Shown piece after piece: positions 36,313 through 47,639 of a stretch of 64,000 bases of DNA (within the stretch, counting starts at the first letter, position 1; every line of letters begins with the position of its first letter). Source of the stretch: Macrotrachela quadricornifera (Eukaryota > Rotifera > Eurotatoria > Philodinida > Philodinidae); the NCBI GenBank assembly GCA_022393335.1, contig JAJEKB010021159.1, positions 847,069-911,068 on the forward strand, written 5' to 3'. Both the position numbers and the translations under genes were made by a program. Below the pieces are notes generated by a model that saw only the letters and a list, made by a program, of their open reading frames with translations, searched no databases and was not told the DNA's origin.

Positions 36313-37122
36313 CCCTTATCATTTCGTATCATGACCTACAACATCCGAGAAGACGTGGCTAAAGATGGTAAAAATCAATGGAAATTCCGTAAAGATCGTG
36401 TAATCGGTCTCATTCGCTATCATGCACCTGATCTTTTTGGTGTCCAGGAAGCTTTGTCCAATCAATTAGCCGATTTACAGAACGCTTTACCTGCCTTTGG
36501 ATCGTATGGTGTTGGTCGAGACGATGGCAAAGATAAAGGCGAATTTTCCGCCATATTTTATCGCTCCGATCGTTTTGAACTACTCAACAAAGGCACGTTT
36601 TGGCTTTCACAGACACCAGATGTCGCAGGTATTAAAGGTTAGGATGCGACGTATCCACGTATATGTAGCTGGGTGAAACTAAGCGATTCACGAACCTATG
36701 AGACATTGTATTACTTCAACACACATTTAGAGCGTGATGGAGAAATTGCTCGTCGTGAAGGTGCTCGTCTCGTTCTAAGTCGTATTCGAGAAACAATCGA
36801 ATTAGCAGCCCCTGTTATATTAGCTGGTGATTTTAATGCAGGACCTGATTCAGATGTTTGTCGTACTATCACTACGGAATCTCCCTTTGAAGACGCTAAA
36901 TGCTTGACAGAAACACCCCATTATGGTCCCTCTGGTTCTAAAGTTGATTTCGACGTCACACACGGTGTGCGTGAACAAATAGATCATATTTTTGTAACAT
37001 CAAACAACTTTAGAGTGTTGAAACACGCCAATTTAACAGACTCAGAGGACATGTGTTATCCATCTGACCATCTACCTGTTTTGGCAGAACTCCTTATCAG
37101 GAATCACTCTCAAGTTGACTGA

Positions 37123-38022
37123 AATATTTGGTTTATATCCGTCTTACATAATCATGACTATTCATTTTATAGACATTTGTAATGATGATTTTAATTATCA
37201 AGATAAAGTTTATTCTTTCTACTTGTACGATCATTATAATCATGTGACTGGACATTGGAAAGATTCGCTTGAGAGTGAGTGGAGCAACCATGATGTTAAC
37301 ATTTCACCTGAGTTAAAATTAAGAAAGGGTCCACGAGATCACCATCCTCAAGAAGTTGCATATGCTATTTGAAAATGCATAAAAAATAATCCCCGATGTG
37401 GACATTTTCAGCTCTCTCAGACATGCTTTTGTCGCATAAAAAATAGGTTTTTTCTTCAATTTTTTCCATATTATTATATTGACTAAAATACTTTGAGGTA
37501 GATAGAATGCTGAATTTTGTAGTGTTCTCAGCATCATTTTGGCCGTTCTTTCCCATCATTTCTATACTTTTGTAAGACAACCTAAAGCAAATTTTTAATA
37601 TGTTGTAGAGCGTGAAAAAATGTATTTTTTTCATATAAAAATATTGCTTCTAAAGTGTTGTGCAAGTATTCAAAATCTACTGATATAGTTGTCCACTCAG
37701 AAGTTTTTCAGTATATGTCTATGAAAACTTTCACGTGTAGTCTCGATGAACTATCGAACAATTTGTGAAAATTTTCCTCATATTCGAGATAAACGCAAAA
37801 TTTTGCTTCTAACCTGACACTTGTTAATTTCTTTAAACTCATTTAAACGATTGAAAAATACTTATCATCTTTTGATGTTTCTCGATGAATGGATGTTGGG
37901 CAAGTGTTGTTGTAATAGCGTTTAAAACCATTTTGTACATTTCTTTGATTCGGTTGTTTAATATCTTATAGAATAAATAAATTTTATATGTGAAACTTGT
38001 TCAATTCATGTTCTAAACCTCC
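37123..38022. other. Intergenic, nothing recognised
   Basis: AT-rich. An open frame crossing 37115-37372 overlaps the EEP end out of frame and has no motif. Confidence 0.35.
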
Positions 38023-38454
38023 TCAAGAATATGTTAAATGATCATTTGGACATATAATCTGACATAATTGTTTAATTTTTCTTAATAATTCCTTATTTTC
38101 TTCAGGTAATTCTAAAGATTCAATCAGGATGATGAAAGATGAATCAGTTAAATGAATGAATTCAACTTGTATGAATGCCTCCTTTGATGGTTGCAGTGGA
38201 CGTTGTAATTGGTCTTTTGTATCAGTTGTATTTATACTCATTTCATTTCTATAGTCGATCAGGTCATCTCATATGTCCATAGATGTATCGCGATGATGGC
38301 TTCTCCAATCGATTACATTCACTAATTCGAGAAAGATTTCGATATTTCTCGTTCTCTGCTGTTTTCTTGTGAGAAAACTTTCGATTAATTTATCTAATTT
38401 TTTCAATGACGATTCGTTAATTAAACGGTTATGTCGATAACATGATGATGCCAT
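38023..38454 (-). CDS. Hypothetical small protein with one in-frame TGA
   Basis: From ATG 38454 the frame reads MASSCYRHNRLINESS... for 61 codons to a TGA at 38271-38269. It then continues in the same frame (DDLIDYRNEMSINT...) to TGA at 38025-38023, 144 codons in all. The composition of both halves looks like one globular, helix-rich protein. I do not recognise the family. The TGA could be a nonsense mutation (Trp or Arg before). An intron spanning it is unlikely because no GT-AG pair that I can see keeps the frame. Confidence 0.4.
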
Positions 38455-39269
38455 GGCAGTTATATTGTTGATTATTTGATCGAAAAATAGGCAAAATAGA
38501 TAAGACTAGGATTCTGGTAGAGACTCTTAGATAATATCGATCGTATGTAGCGTTGAGTGTAGCTAGCGGGTGGAATATAGGAAAATGAACTTGGAGCCTA
38601 TACATATAGGGATGCGTGGTTCCAGTAAAAATACTGAAAAACCGACAGTGCAATCATTGGTTGTACTGACAGCACTGACATCAGGGTTCACTGAAACACT
38701 GACACACACTGAAAAATTAAGTCAGTGACTGTCTTAAAGTATGCACTACTCGTGGTTTTAGTTGTGATTACCAATGAAAATAGTGAAATGAGCGTATATT
38801 TTATTTCCAAAAATTGTATTTATTTAAGCAATCTATAGTTTTGCATGTTAATACCAATTTCAAAAAAAAATACATCACATAGAATTTCATTTCGTCGAAA
38901 CTGCCACGATTTGGACGACTTTCTTGCGTTTTCGTCACATGAAAATTGTGACCTTGAGACATAATCAGAATATTTTAGTCTGCAATATTGCTATCAAATA
39001 CTCATTTTCTCAAAGAAGAAAAAGCTGAAATTTTGATTGCTTTGATTACCAATGATTATCCAGATCCTTTTATATCGAAAAATTATCGATCCGAGTTCTT
39101 TTTGATCAACATAAGCTTTCTGCCTTTAATCCTTTCACAGCGATTCGGTTTTTCGAGGAAAAAAGTTCACTATACAAATTTTCATGCATGTTCGTCCTCG
39201 ATAAATGTATTAATAGATATTTTTGATGTATGGGAAGTATCCAGTGACGAATATGGATTTTTCCAATAA
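38455..39269. other. Intergenic with CACTGA-rich patch
   Basis: About 38640-38740 repeats CACTGA/CTGACA words. The open frame at 38988-39269 has no motif and stops at the border of the next transposon. Confidence 0.35.
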
Positions 39270-39475
39270 AAGGACGGGGGCGAGTTGATCCACGAATCAG
39301 CCCTAATTGAAAGCTATTCCTTAAACCATTTCTGCCTGAAGATTAATGCTTCTCTTTTTCACACTACACTAGTTTAGATGTACTGAGACGATTTTTTCGA
39401 ACACTAAATAGCGTTTTCAGCAAAAGTCGTCATTGGTCCCGTCACAGTAGTTTTCTCCTATGCTTAGGACGGTTC

Positions 39476-39673
39476 TGTTAGCGTCATAAGAGAGCCATCG
39501 AATGGGTCAAGCAGTGTTACTGATGTTATGTGACAGAACGAAGAAAAAGATGCTCTTCACGGGACTCGAACCACGTATCTCCTGCTATCCGGGCAGTCGT
39601 CTTAGCCAGTTAGACCAGAAGAGACATCTTAATCTCCGTTTAGCGTCCAAGTGATTCATCATGGACGCTAACA
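39476..39673 (-). mobile_element. 198-bp TG...CA repeat carrying a tRNA-like unit (copy 1)
   Basis: Begins TGTTAGCGTC and ends GACGCTAACA, flanked by an exact 5-bp duplication GGTTC (39471-39475 and 39674-39678). The inverted partner arm of the host transposon (near 44490-44505) reads straight through this site with a single GATTC, so the insertion and its 5-bp duplication are proven internally. The right end also forms a stem (TTAGCGTCC / GGACGCTAA). TG...CA ends with a 5-bp duplication are typical of LTR/integrase elements. Confidence 0.8.
39551..39624 (-). tRNA. tRNA-like gene inside the 198-bp repeat (copy 1)
   Basis: On the minus strand: A box TGGTCTAACTGG, a 4-bp D stem (GTCT/AGAC), an anticodon arm CTGC-loop-GCAG with GGA in the anticodon place but C instead of U at position 33, a perfect B box GGTTCGAGTCC, and TTTTT just downstream as Pol III terminator. 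The acceptor pairs 6 of 7. The T stem has one extra T on the 5' side. It is probably transcribed but of doubtful use in translation. Confidence 0.55.
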
Positions 39674-40234
39674 GGTTCGAAGCTCATGATCGTCACTTTC
39701 GGTTAGCTTAAAAGTGCCATTTTTGTTATCGTAGATAGAGCTCAGTGAGAACTACAAAATCATATTAATACATGTGTGAAAATATGCTGCGCTCGATTTT
39801 TTCCAAAGACCACACTGTCCATATTCAGTGAAACATACATAGGGTGGGATAGGTCAGTGTGGAAGATGTTCATTGTTTGTGATAGAACCAACGTCATGTT
39901 TTAGTATAGAGAGGGCTCAGTTGGAGCTACAAAATTATATTAATATATGTGGAATAGTATACAGGTTTTGAAACTACGTTGGAACAGAAAAAGCGGTTGC
40001 CGTAATGTGTAGCGAAAGAAAACAGATTGATGCATAGAATAGAAGTGAGAGAGGGATAGTTAATACGGGAGAGAGAAGGAAGGATAGTGAGAGAGATTAA
40101 GCGACGACAAATTAGACCATGGATCGAATAGGAAGAGAAAGAGAAATAATGACTGGGAGAGAGATATATAGATAGATAGAAAAATAGACAAGAGACTGAC
40201 ATGGTGCGAAGATCATCCTTTCATATAACACAAA

Positions 40235-43200
40235 ATGAGTTCGAAGAAGAGTTGTGTCTGTATTTGTTGTGGTTGTCGTGTTAATCCAAACGGTCGGCGT
40301 CCTCTTACAGATAAATACGTTCGACTTTTTGTTGCAACACGTATATTCCCATCTTATCTACCAAGTAATGGTTACATTTGCAGTAAGTGTCGTTCAATGT
40401 ACAACAAATGGAAAGCGTTGCCAGAATTCCAAGATGTCTTGATGACGATCGACAAAAATCATCATACGACCGTTACAACTACTGACCATAGTGCCGATAA
40501 AGATGTGAGTGATGATGAATGCAGGAGTGGTGACAATGGTAGTGATCAATCAATGGATGAAACGTCGAGTAAAAAGGAATCGATGGAAGATAGCTACGAC
40601 GGTGACGAAATAATGGGTGCAGCATCAAGTGATAATCAATCGTTCGACGATGTAACCGGTGACGATCATAGAAGTGATGAAGAAATAAGTTCGGATGGGA
40701 AGAATGTATCAGTAAGTTAACCCTTTCACCACGATGGGACCCACCGGTGGGTCCCACTTTGCATTTCATATTCTAATCTCGAAATACGTTTTATTAAGAA
40801 AGCCTGGTAAACCATAAGACGCAGCGTGAAAAGCTCTATAATCCTCATAGTAAAGCTTATTTTAATTGTCTAACTTTTGTTTTGAAAGAATATAAAACTC
40901 TGTCTGACTTGTTTTCTACGTTAGGAAAACATCATTTTTTTCCACACGAATGTGAAATTTCATGTTTCCTATTTGATCTTTTTATCATGGAATATGGTTT
41001 CGTAAGGAAAAATAAAATATACTACAAGATGCAGCGTGAAGCGCTCTACAACCTACATCGTAAAGCTTATTACGATTGTATACCTTTTTTTATCAAAAAA
41101 AGAAAAATTCTGTGCGATCAATTTTTGTAACCTCAACAATTGGTGCGACACAGTTTTGCTTTTTTTTTGCATACAAAAGGTATACAATCGAAATAAGCTT
41201 TACGATGTAGATTGTGCAGCGTTTCATGCTGCATCTTGTGGTATATTTTGTTTTGTATTAAAACGAATTTAGAGATGTTACTTTCTATGGAAATCGAATC
41301 GTGGTGAAAGGGTTAAGTTCGATATCCTTAATGATTTTTTTCGTCTTCGTTCCAGGATGCTATGTTGAGTATTGATGAACAGGATATGGTAATTCCAATT
41401 GAAGTTGCAATATCTTCAAAAAGGTAGATGTGTAAAACACAGCATATTGTATCCTTCCTATTTTTGTAGTCAATGTTGCGTTTGCAAAACCCAATTTGTT
41501 CCTCCGACGGTGCCTATTGGCGAAGAAGATCGCAATGAAATGTTTATTCGACGCCACATCGAAATAATTATAGGATCCCGATGTTGCGAGATGCATACGA
41601 TTGATAAACGACTGTTGTGTGACGACTTCCTATCTTTACCACCATACAAAGTAGAAAATCGACTTTTCTCTCAACAAAATCTTGTAAATGTGCTTCAATC
41701 GTATCGCACACGAATCGACAGTAACAAGCACCTTGACTTCGATGATTGTCTGCATATGACAGATGCTGATTACATCAAACTGACAGGTTTCAATCGTGCT
41801 CAACATACGCATATTTTGTCATATGTACCTCCAACTGCTTTAAAGAATTTTGTGACGAGATCAGCTCGAACTGCTTTGGCATGTCTTCTAATGAAATTAA
41901 AATTGGGCTTAAGTAATTCGGTTCTAGCTTCAATGGTGGGCATCAATGACAAACGTCAAATGAGTCATATCATCTCTAGTGCACGAGTCGCGCTTGCTAA
42001 ACACTTCGTTCCTCATTATCTAGGTTTGGACCATTTGACACGATAGGACGTAATTGACAAACATACGTCACCAATCGCTAGTCGTTTATTAACCGAGGGA
42101 CGAGACCCATGTATACTTGCACTCGATGGAACGTATTTATTTATACAGGTAAAGTACACGGGAAATTTCTTTTTTTAAACTAATAGTTACTCTTCAAAAA
42201 ATAGAAAAGTCGAAATAATGCAGTCCAGCGCCAGACATTCAGGTTGCAGAAGAAGCGACCATTGATCAAGCTTATGGTCATGGAAACAACAACTGGATAC
42301 ATTGTGACAATATTCGGACCATTTTTCTCTGACGTTCACAACAACGACGCATCTATTTTAAAATACGTCATGCTCAATAATTACGAGGGCATCCTTTCTT
42401 GGATTAATGACGGTGACATCATGATTCTAGATAAAGGCTTCCGAGATTCGCTCGGTGTATTTCAGACTCTTGACATCGATGCTGCTATGCCATCGTTCTT
42501 TGATAAAAATCAGCGACAATTCAACGTTTATGATGCCAACCGATCTCGATTTGTCACGAAACTACGTTGGGTTGTTGAAAGTGTGAACGCTCGACTAAAG
42601 AGATTGAAATGGTTTAGTCAAACCATTCAGAATTCTTCATTGCCGTCTGTTCCCGAATTCCTTGCCATCGTAGTAGCTCTTAACAACTGTTTCCACGTGC
42701 CGATGGTAACTCCTTTACCAGACGATGATAATGTAGTCCGGCCTATGTTTCGGCTTCTTACGCAAAACAACGCCCTGCAGGAACGGTTAATTCAAAATAA
42801 CTTGATGCGATCTGTTGTTTGGCAAGCAACTGCTATCGATAGCTTAACTGAACCGTTCCCTGTATTATCTCTTGATTATATTAGATCTATCACTCTAGGT
42901 AATAATTTTTTCTATCAGACACTCATTAGTTACATGCTTTTTTTAAGGTGTCTACCAGCTAAAGAGAGCATGAAGCTATGCGGAAGAACATAGTGGCACC
43001 ACACAGCTTACCAATCCTGATGTCGACTTTCCAATTGAAGAATGTACGATACGTGGTAATGAAGATATTGTTCGACTTCGATTTTGATTAGTACATAAAA
43101 ACTCCGGCATCTATCAGACGTACGTTCAATTCGATTCAACACAAATCATCGCATCGTATTGCACGTACACTACAGATTCACGAGCAGTCGGATGCTGCTC

Positions 43201-43369
43201 CCATATTGCTGCAGCCATCTGGTTTCTTGGATATGAATGACATCAAGCTGCAACAACTCGGCAGCCATCAGCGACCAACATTAGCAATATCTACTATTCA
43301 GAAGATATATCTGATTTTGAACCATCGTCCGACGATGAAGAAGATGACTATATGTACACATTAAATTAA
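40235..43369 (+). pseudogene. DDE_4-type transposase with zinc fingers, decayed
   Basis: Exons by frame: 40235-40711, 41356-41423, 41470-42148, 42205-42898 and 42948-43369. The N-terminus has a CVCICCGC...CSKC zinc-finger-like module and an acidic Ser/Asp-rich linker, then a second Cys cluster (CCVCKTQF). A helix-turn-helix follows (LLMKLKLGLSNSVLASMVG). The DDE core shows ILALDGTYLFIQ, ILDKGFRD and the VESVNARLKR Glu. A C-terminal SWIM-like GCCSHIAAAIWFLGY remains, with one Cys lost. Stops are TAG 42044-42046 and three TGAs in the last exon (first at about 42975), each in a place where Arg is expected or plausible. Intron 1 contains a nested MITE. Confidence 0.78.
40721..41312. mobile_element. 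TTAA-flanked MITE (592 bp), piggyBac-like
   Basis: The ends CCCTTTCACCACGAT and ATCGTGGTGAAAGGG are perfect inverted repeats, bounded by TTAA at 40717-40720 and 41313-41316. It sits 5 nt into intron 1 of the transposase, right after GTAAG. The left end holds a palindrome TGGGACCCACCGGTGGGTCCCA. The interior has further opposed GCAGCGTGAAG...TACAATCG blocks. Short open frames inside are not genes. Confidence 0.85.
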
Positions 43370-43611
43370 GTATACAGAAAAACCTGTTCTATAGCTAAGT
43401 TACAATTTTTCGTAGCGTTCATCAATGTGAACTTTTGTTTTCCTGCTCTTTGGTTCTTCTCTTTATGTATGAATTAGCTCCTATTCACTTGAACATTTGT
43501 TTTCTCGACAATCACAGTATAAACAGTCGAACGTCAAATAAAAAGTGATCATCGAAGTCGCTGTTATCGTCTTGTTCATACTAAGATTATTTTCTCATAT
43601 ATAATTCAAAC

Positions 43612-43681
43612 TGACCGGCTGGTCGAGTGGACATAATGATAACTAATGTTTCCTGATGATCTCGTTGTCGAATCCCGGTCA
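43612..43681 (+). other. tRNA-like sequence in the transposon
   Basis: TGACCGG and CCGGTCA, 70 nt apart end to end, pair perfectly as an acceptor stem. CTGGTCGAGTGG matches an A box and GTCGAATCCC resembles a B box. The anticodon arm is not convincing. It may be a tRNA relic. Confidence 0.35.
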
Positions 43682-46374
43682 CGGATAATGATGGAAAATA
43701 TATCGTGTCCGTAGTGGTAGCGACAGGGGGGATGTCCAGAGATCCAAATCTACATACATAATATTTGAACAGCCACAGCTTTTCCAATATTACGTTATCA
43801 TCATAGGAATCTGAACTACTACCCCCAGCTGCATTATCACTACCTATGGATCACTTAATTCTGAATCCGAATTACCAATGAGCAAGGAAGGGGCACCCGC
43901 CCAGTGGGTAGTAGATTAGATGTCAGTATTTCGGCTACTATTAGTCGAGAGCAAAGCGCTATCATCACCAACTATGGTAACACACATCTCATGGCAGATG
44001 CACAACTAATGCAATAAATAGAATTATGATATTCTAGAATAGAAAAACTCGAATCAAATCGTTCTCTTCGCTTACCATTCAGCAGTAACTTGTCAATATT
44101 CAGTTCAAACGAATGCTAAAAAAATTCATTCTGAAGGTGATGCGCACACAACTATCTAATCTATCCCTTTTCAACGGGATCTCCAAATTCTAACCAGTTA
44201 GAATGTAGATTAACCCATGTTTTGAACCATATATTACCCTCATTTTGAAGATTTAGCTGAGTTCTGTCTATGCTGAAAAAACGACGTTGCTTCTACGAGT
44301 CATAATGAACATCATACAGACACAATGATCCGACCTATATATTTCATATTGAATTTTCACAGTATAGCTCCTGAAAAATGTTAAGTGCAATATATTTTTC
44401 CACATGTATTTACATCATCCTGTACATCTAGTCAAGCTCTATCTACGCTGAAAAAATGCCACTTTTAAGCTCACCGAAAGTGACGATCATGAGCTTCGAA
44501 TCGTCCTAAGCATAGGAGAAAACTACTGTGACTGGACCAATGACGACTTTTGCTGAAAACGCTATTTAGTGTTCGAAAAAATCGTATCAGTACATCTAGA
44601 CTAGTGTAGTGTGAAAGAGAAAAGCATTAATTTTAAGGCAGAAGTGGTTTAAGGGATAGCTTTCAATTAGGGCTGATTCGTGGATCAACCGCCCCCGTCC
44701 TTTAAATCATAAGAAGAAAACAAATTAATTTTTAAAATTTAAATTATTTTACTTTGTCTTTTTAGTTTTTTAAAATAGTTTTTACAAGATCTGAGCGCCC
44801 AAAGGAAGTTTTCTTACAAAGGGGGTGTTTCAAGTGATAAGTAAGAAAAACCTAGATTTATTTACGTCAAATAAAAGCTTTCTGTGCCAAATTAGCAGGG
44901 TTCAAATATTAGCGGCCCTTGGCTTGTCTATAGGGAGATAATCGATTTTTACGATACTGACAATCTGAGTATATATAGGAACATTATGATTATTTCCATT
45001 CATTTTTTGTGCATTTAATTGAACATTTCAGTAGTAAGTTATAAGAATCATTCTGAAACTTATCAACTACATTAAGATCACATTAATTTCAGTATCATCT
45101 AGAGTCTAAATAATACAAATATAAATAAAGATCAGCGAGCAGTTATCAGAATCTTAAACTCATAGATAGTTTTATTCTTTTTTCAATGGATAACAACGTA
45201 TTATACAATATACTATTTTAGAAAACGTTCGAAAAGTGCAAATGTATGTCTTCAATCAGATGGTAGTAACATAGAGCTTGTTCGCATCAGACACATTTTA
45301 ATAGTGCGTTTTACTAGATGAAAAATGAATTGACAGTTGTCCAAGAACTTTTGCAACACCTGTTATTAGTACTATTTACTGTTCTTATAGAGCTATTTAA
45401 GGTACTTCGAATAATTGAATAATTGAATTCAAGTTTGAAGTATTACAAACATGTAATTATGTATTTCATTGTGATAGGGATTAAAGATTCATGTTTACAA
45501 ATGCAATGAGATTTCTCGTACGTTCGCAGTGACCAGAAGCTTGAAAATGTCTATTATAATCAGATAAGCAATGTTGACTAATTTTTTGCATCAACATTGT
45601 CAATTCAATTTTATATAATCCTTATCAAGTAAGATTTTTCTTCCTGTGCAACATACACATCCAGGTCGAAAAATTATACGAAGATCATGTAAGATCTTAC
45701 TGACAATCAGGTTTTATAAGATTCAGATTATATGATCTTACGAAATCTGACAGTTGAAATTTTGTAAGATCATAACTTCACGTTTCGTAGATGAAAATAT
45801 GTTTTTATAGCGATGATTTCATCCGTTTAGAGGAATTATTCATCGATTAACTTTATGTTCTAATTCTAATGTTTGCTCCTCTAGAATTGCAAAATACATA
45901 TTTTTCTTAAGTTGAAAAATGATACGGCTTATGTTCACTCGACTCATCAAGTTTATCGTTCTCTTACGTGATGTATAACTTGAAGCTGCAGAACTATTCT
46001 ATTCTCGGTTTCACGTATTTTAAAAACATTGTTTTTATTAGAATTTTTTTTTTAGATTTTCTCGGTTAAATCATTTAATGTTTTCTTAATTTATTCTACT
46101 TGGATGAATGACGTAAATATTTTTAGTTTATTTTAAACTAAAGATATTTTATTTAATGTAATCCGTAGTTTTATTTCAAAATAAGACATTGGTTTGAACA
46201 CAGTCAAAACGGCCAACGGTCAACCAGTATGGCTAAAGTGGAAGTTAAAATCCAGCGAACTTGAGCTATACCAAATTGTAGAGCACATTTTTCTGTACAT
46301 GACACTGTCTTTTGTTTTATTGATCACTGTTTATTAAACGAAAAAATATGGACAAAACATAATTGTGAATTGAT

Positions 46375-46534
46375 TAGAGCTGGGCAACTCAACTGAATTC
46401 AATTCATAAACCTAGTTGAATTGAATTGGATAAATTTTTTTAATATGACTGAATTGAGTTGAGTTGAGTTGAAATCGTCTTTTAACGAACTGAATTGAGT
46501 TAATTCATATTTTTTGCTGAGTTGCCCAGCTCTG
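46375..46534. mobile_element. hAT-type MITE (160 bp)
   Basis: The ends TAGAGCTGGGCAACTCA and TGAGTTGCCCAGCTCTG are inverted. The 8-bp flanks GAATTGAT (46367-46374) and GGATCGAT (46535-46542) match at 6 of 8, a diverged target duplication. The interior is built from TGAATTGAGTT repeats. Confidence 0.7.
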
Positions 46535-47639
46535 GGATCGATTGCTATTATTGTATGATTCAGCATGATACGAGAAAAGTGTATACAACGGGTAAAGGAA
46601 AGTGATAATCATTATGTATCCTATATAATTTTGAAGCGCAGAACCTGGCCTTTGCTCTCGCTTATATAAAAGCTTCTCAGACTATTTCTACTATGAGAAA
46701 AATGCTTTGGAAAAACTAGAACAAATCTATGTCTGTGTGTTACCGAAAAGCAAGTTTAGTAAATATTTCGACGAAACTAAATCTATTTATTTGTAAACTC
46801 ATACTAATTCTCTGCTTACTTTTTATGGGCTACCCAACGAACACATGGTTCTTGTTTTTCATCCAAATTTATGTCTATGCGTTACCGAAATGTCGGTGCG
46901 TTAGTTCATGTTTTCTTAACACCTCGCTCATTTTTCAAAATATCGGAGTTTTCTTTTCAGCAATAGATAGCCCTGATTTTCAGTCACAAAATCTTCTTTC
47001 ATAAAAATCCTTATTGGAGGTAAGTTCGTACAATTTATTACTTCTTTCACATCGACTAAGAACCGAGGGCCTTTTTTGTTTGTGCGTTACTCACTACTAT
47101 TTTACCCATAAAATTCAAATAACTAGATATTTCAGGCTCAAACTTAGAGATGTTGTAGAACTTATATATCTACATATGTGGTGAAAATTACAAGTCTCTC
47201 TTTCTTATCGGTCTCTAGATACTTTTGTTCCAAGTTGAATAAACGTCTGTGCGCTACCTGCATTTTGGCCGAACAAATGAACCAGTATAATATTACGAAG
47301 CCAAACAATGGCCATGACAAACTATATAAGAACGAGAAAATCGTTATATTTATTTTATGGATTACTTTAGTATTTTATGTTTTCATATCATATTTCTCCT
47401 TGAAATAAAAGCTATGTCAATATAAAATTTCTCAATATTTAGTTTTGTTTTAGATATTTAACACTATTTTGAGTTTTATTTAGACTTGTTTTTCAATTTG
47501 ATTCATCGATTTTTGACGATATTTCTCTATTTAATTGAAACTACAGATAAAACTAATTTTATTTGATAGTATTATGCCAATTAATTTTACGTCAACTCAA
47601 ACTATAATATAAATTCAATTTAAGACTGTTTAGTCGCTA

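Larger units (their letters stand above)
33141..37122 (+). pseudogene. Endonuclease/exonuclease/phosphatase family gene split by a hAT element
   Basis: The gene begins at ATG 33141, runs nine codons to LS, and is interrupted at 33166 by a 3146-bp transposon. It resumes at 36321 (FRIMTYNIRED). Leaving out the element and one target copy keeps the frame, for about 275 codons ending at TGA 37120-37122. Family motifs are TYNIR, LFGVQEAL (catalytic Glu), GVGRDDG, FNTHLER, LAGDFNAGPDS, EQIDHIF and SDHLPV. A TAG at 36640-36642 replaces the conserved Trp of the GWDATYPR block, so the gene has a second lesion. It is intronless and resembles bacterial and fungal EEP hydrolases, so horizontal origin is likely. 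Substrate unknown. Confidence 0.85.
39270..44702. mobile_element. 5.4-kb DNA transposon with long inverted ends (Harbinger/ISL2EU-like)
   Basis: The left end begins AAGGACGGGGGCG and the right end is its inverted match (CGCCCCCGTCCTT). A TAA target duplication lies at 39267-39269 and 44703-44705. Inverted similarity extends several hundred bp inward (39270 to about 39980, against about 44200-44702) and includes internal repeats around AGATAGAGCTCAG. A 3-bp TAA duplication with a DDE_4-type transposase fits PIF/Harbinger or a relative. Two younger insertions are nested in it, at 39476-39673 and 40721-41312. Confidence 0.8.
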
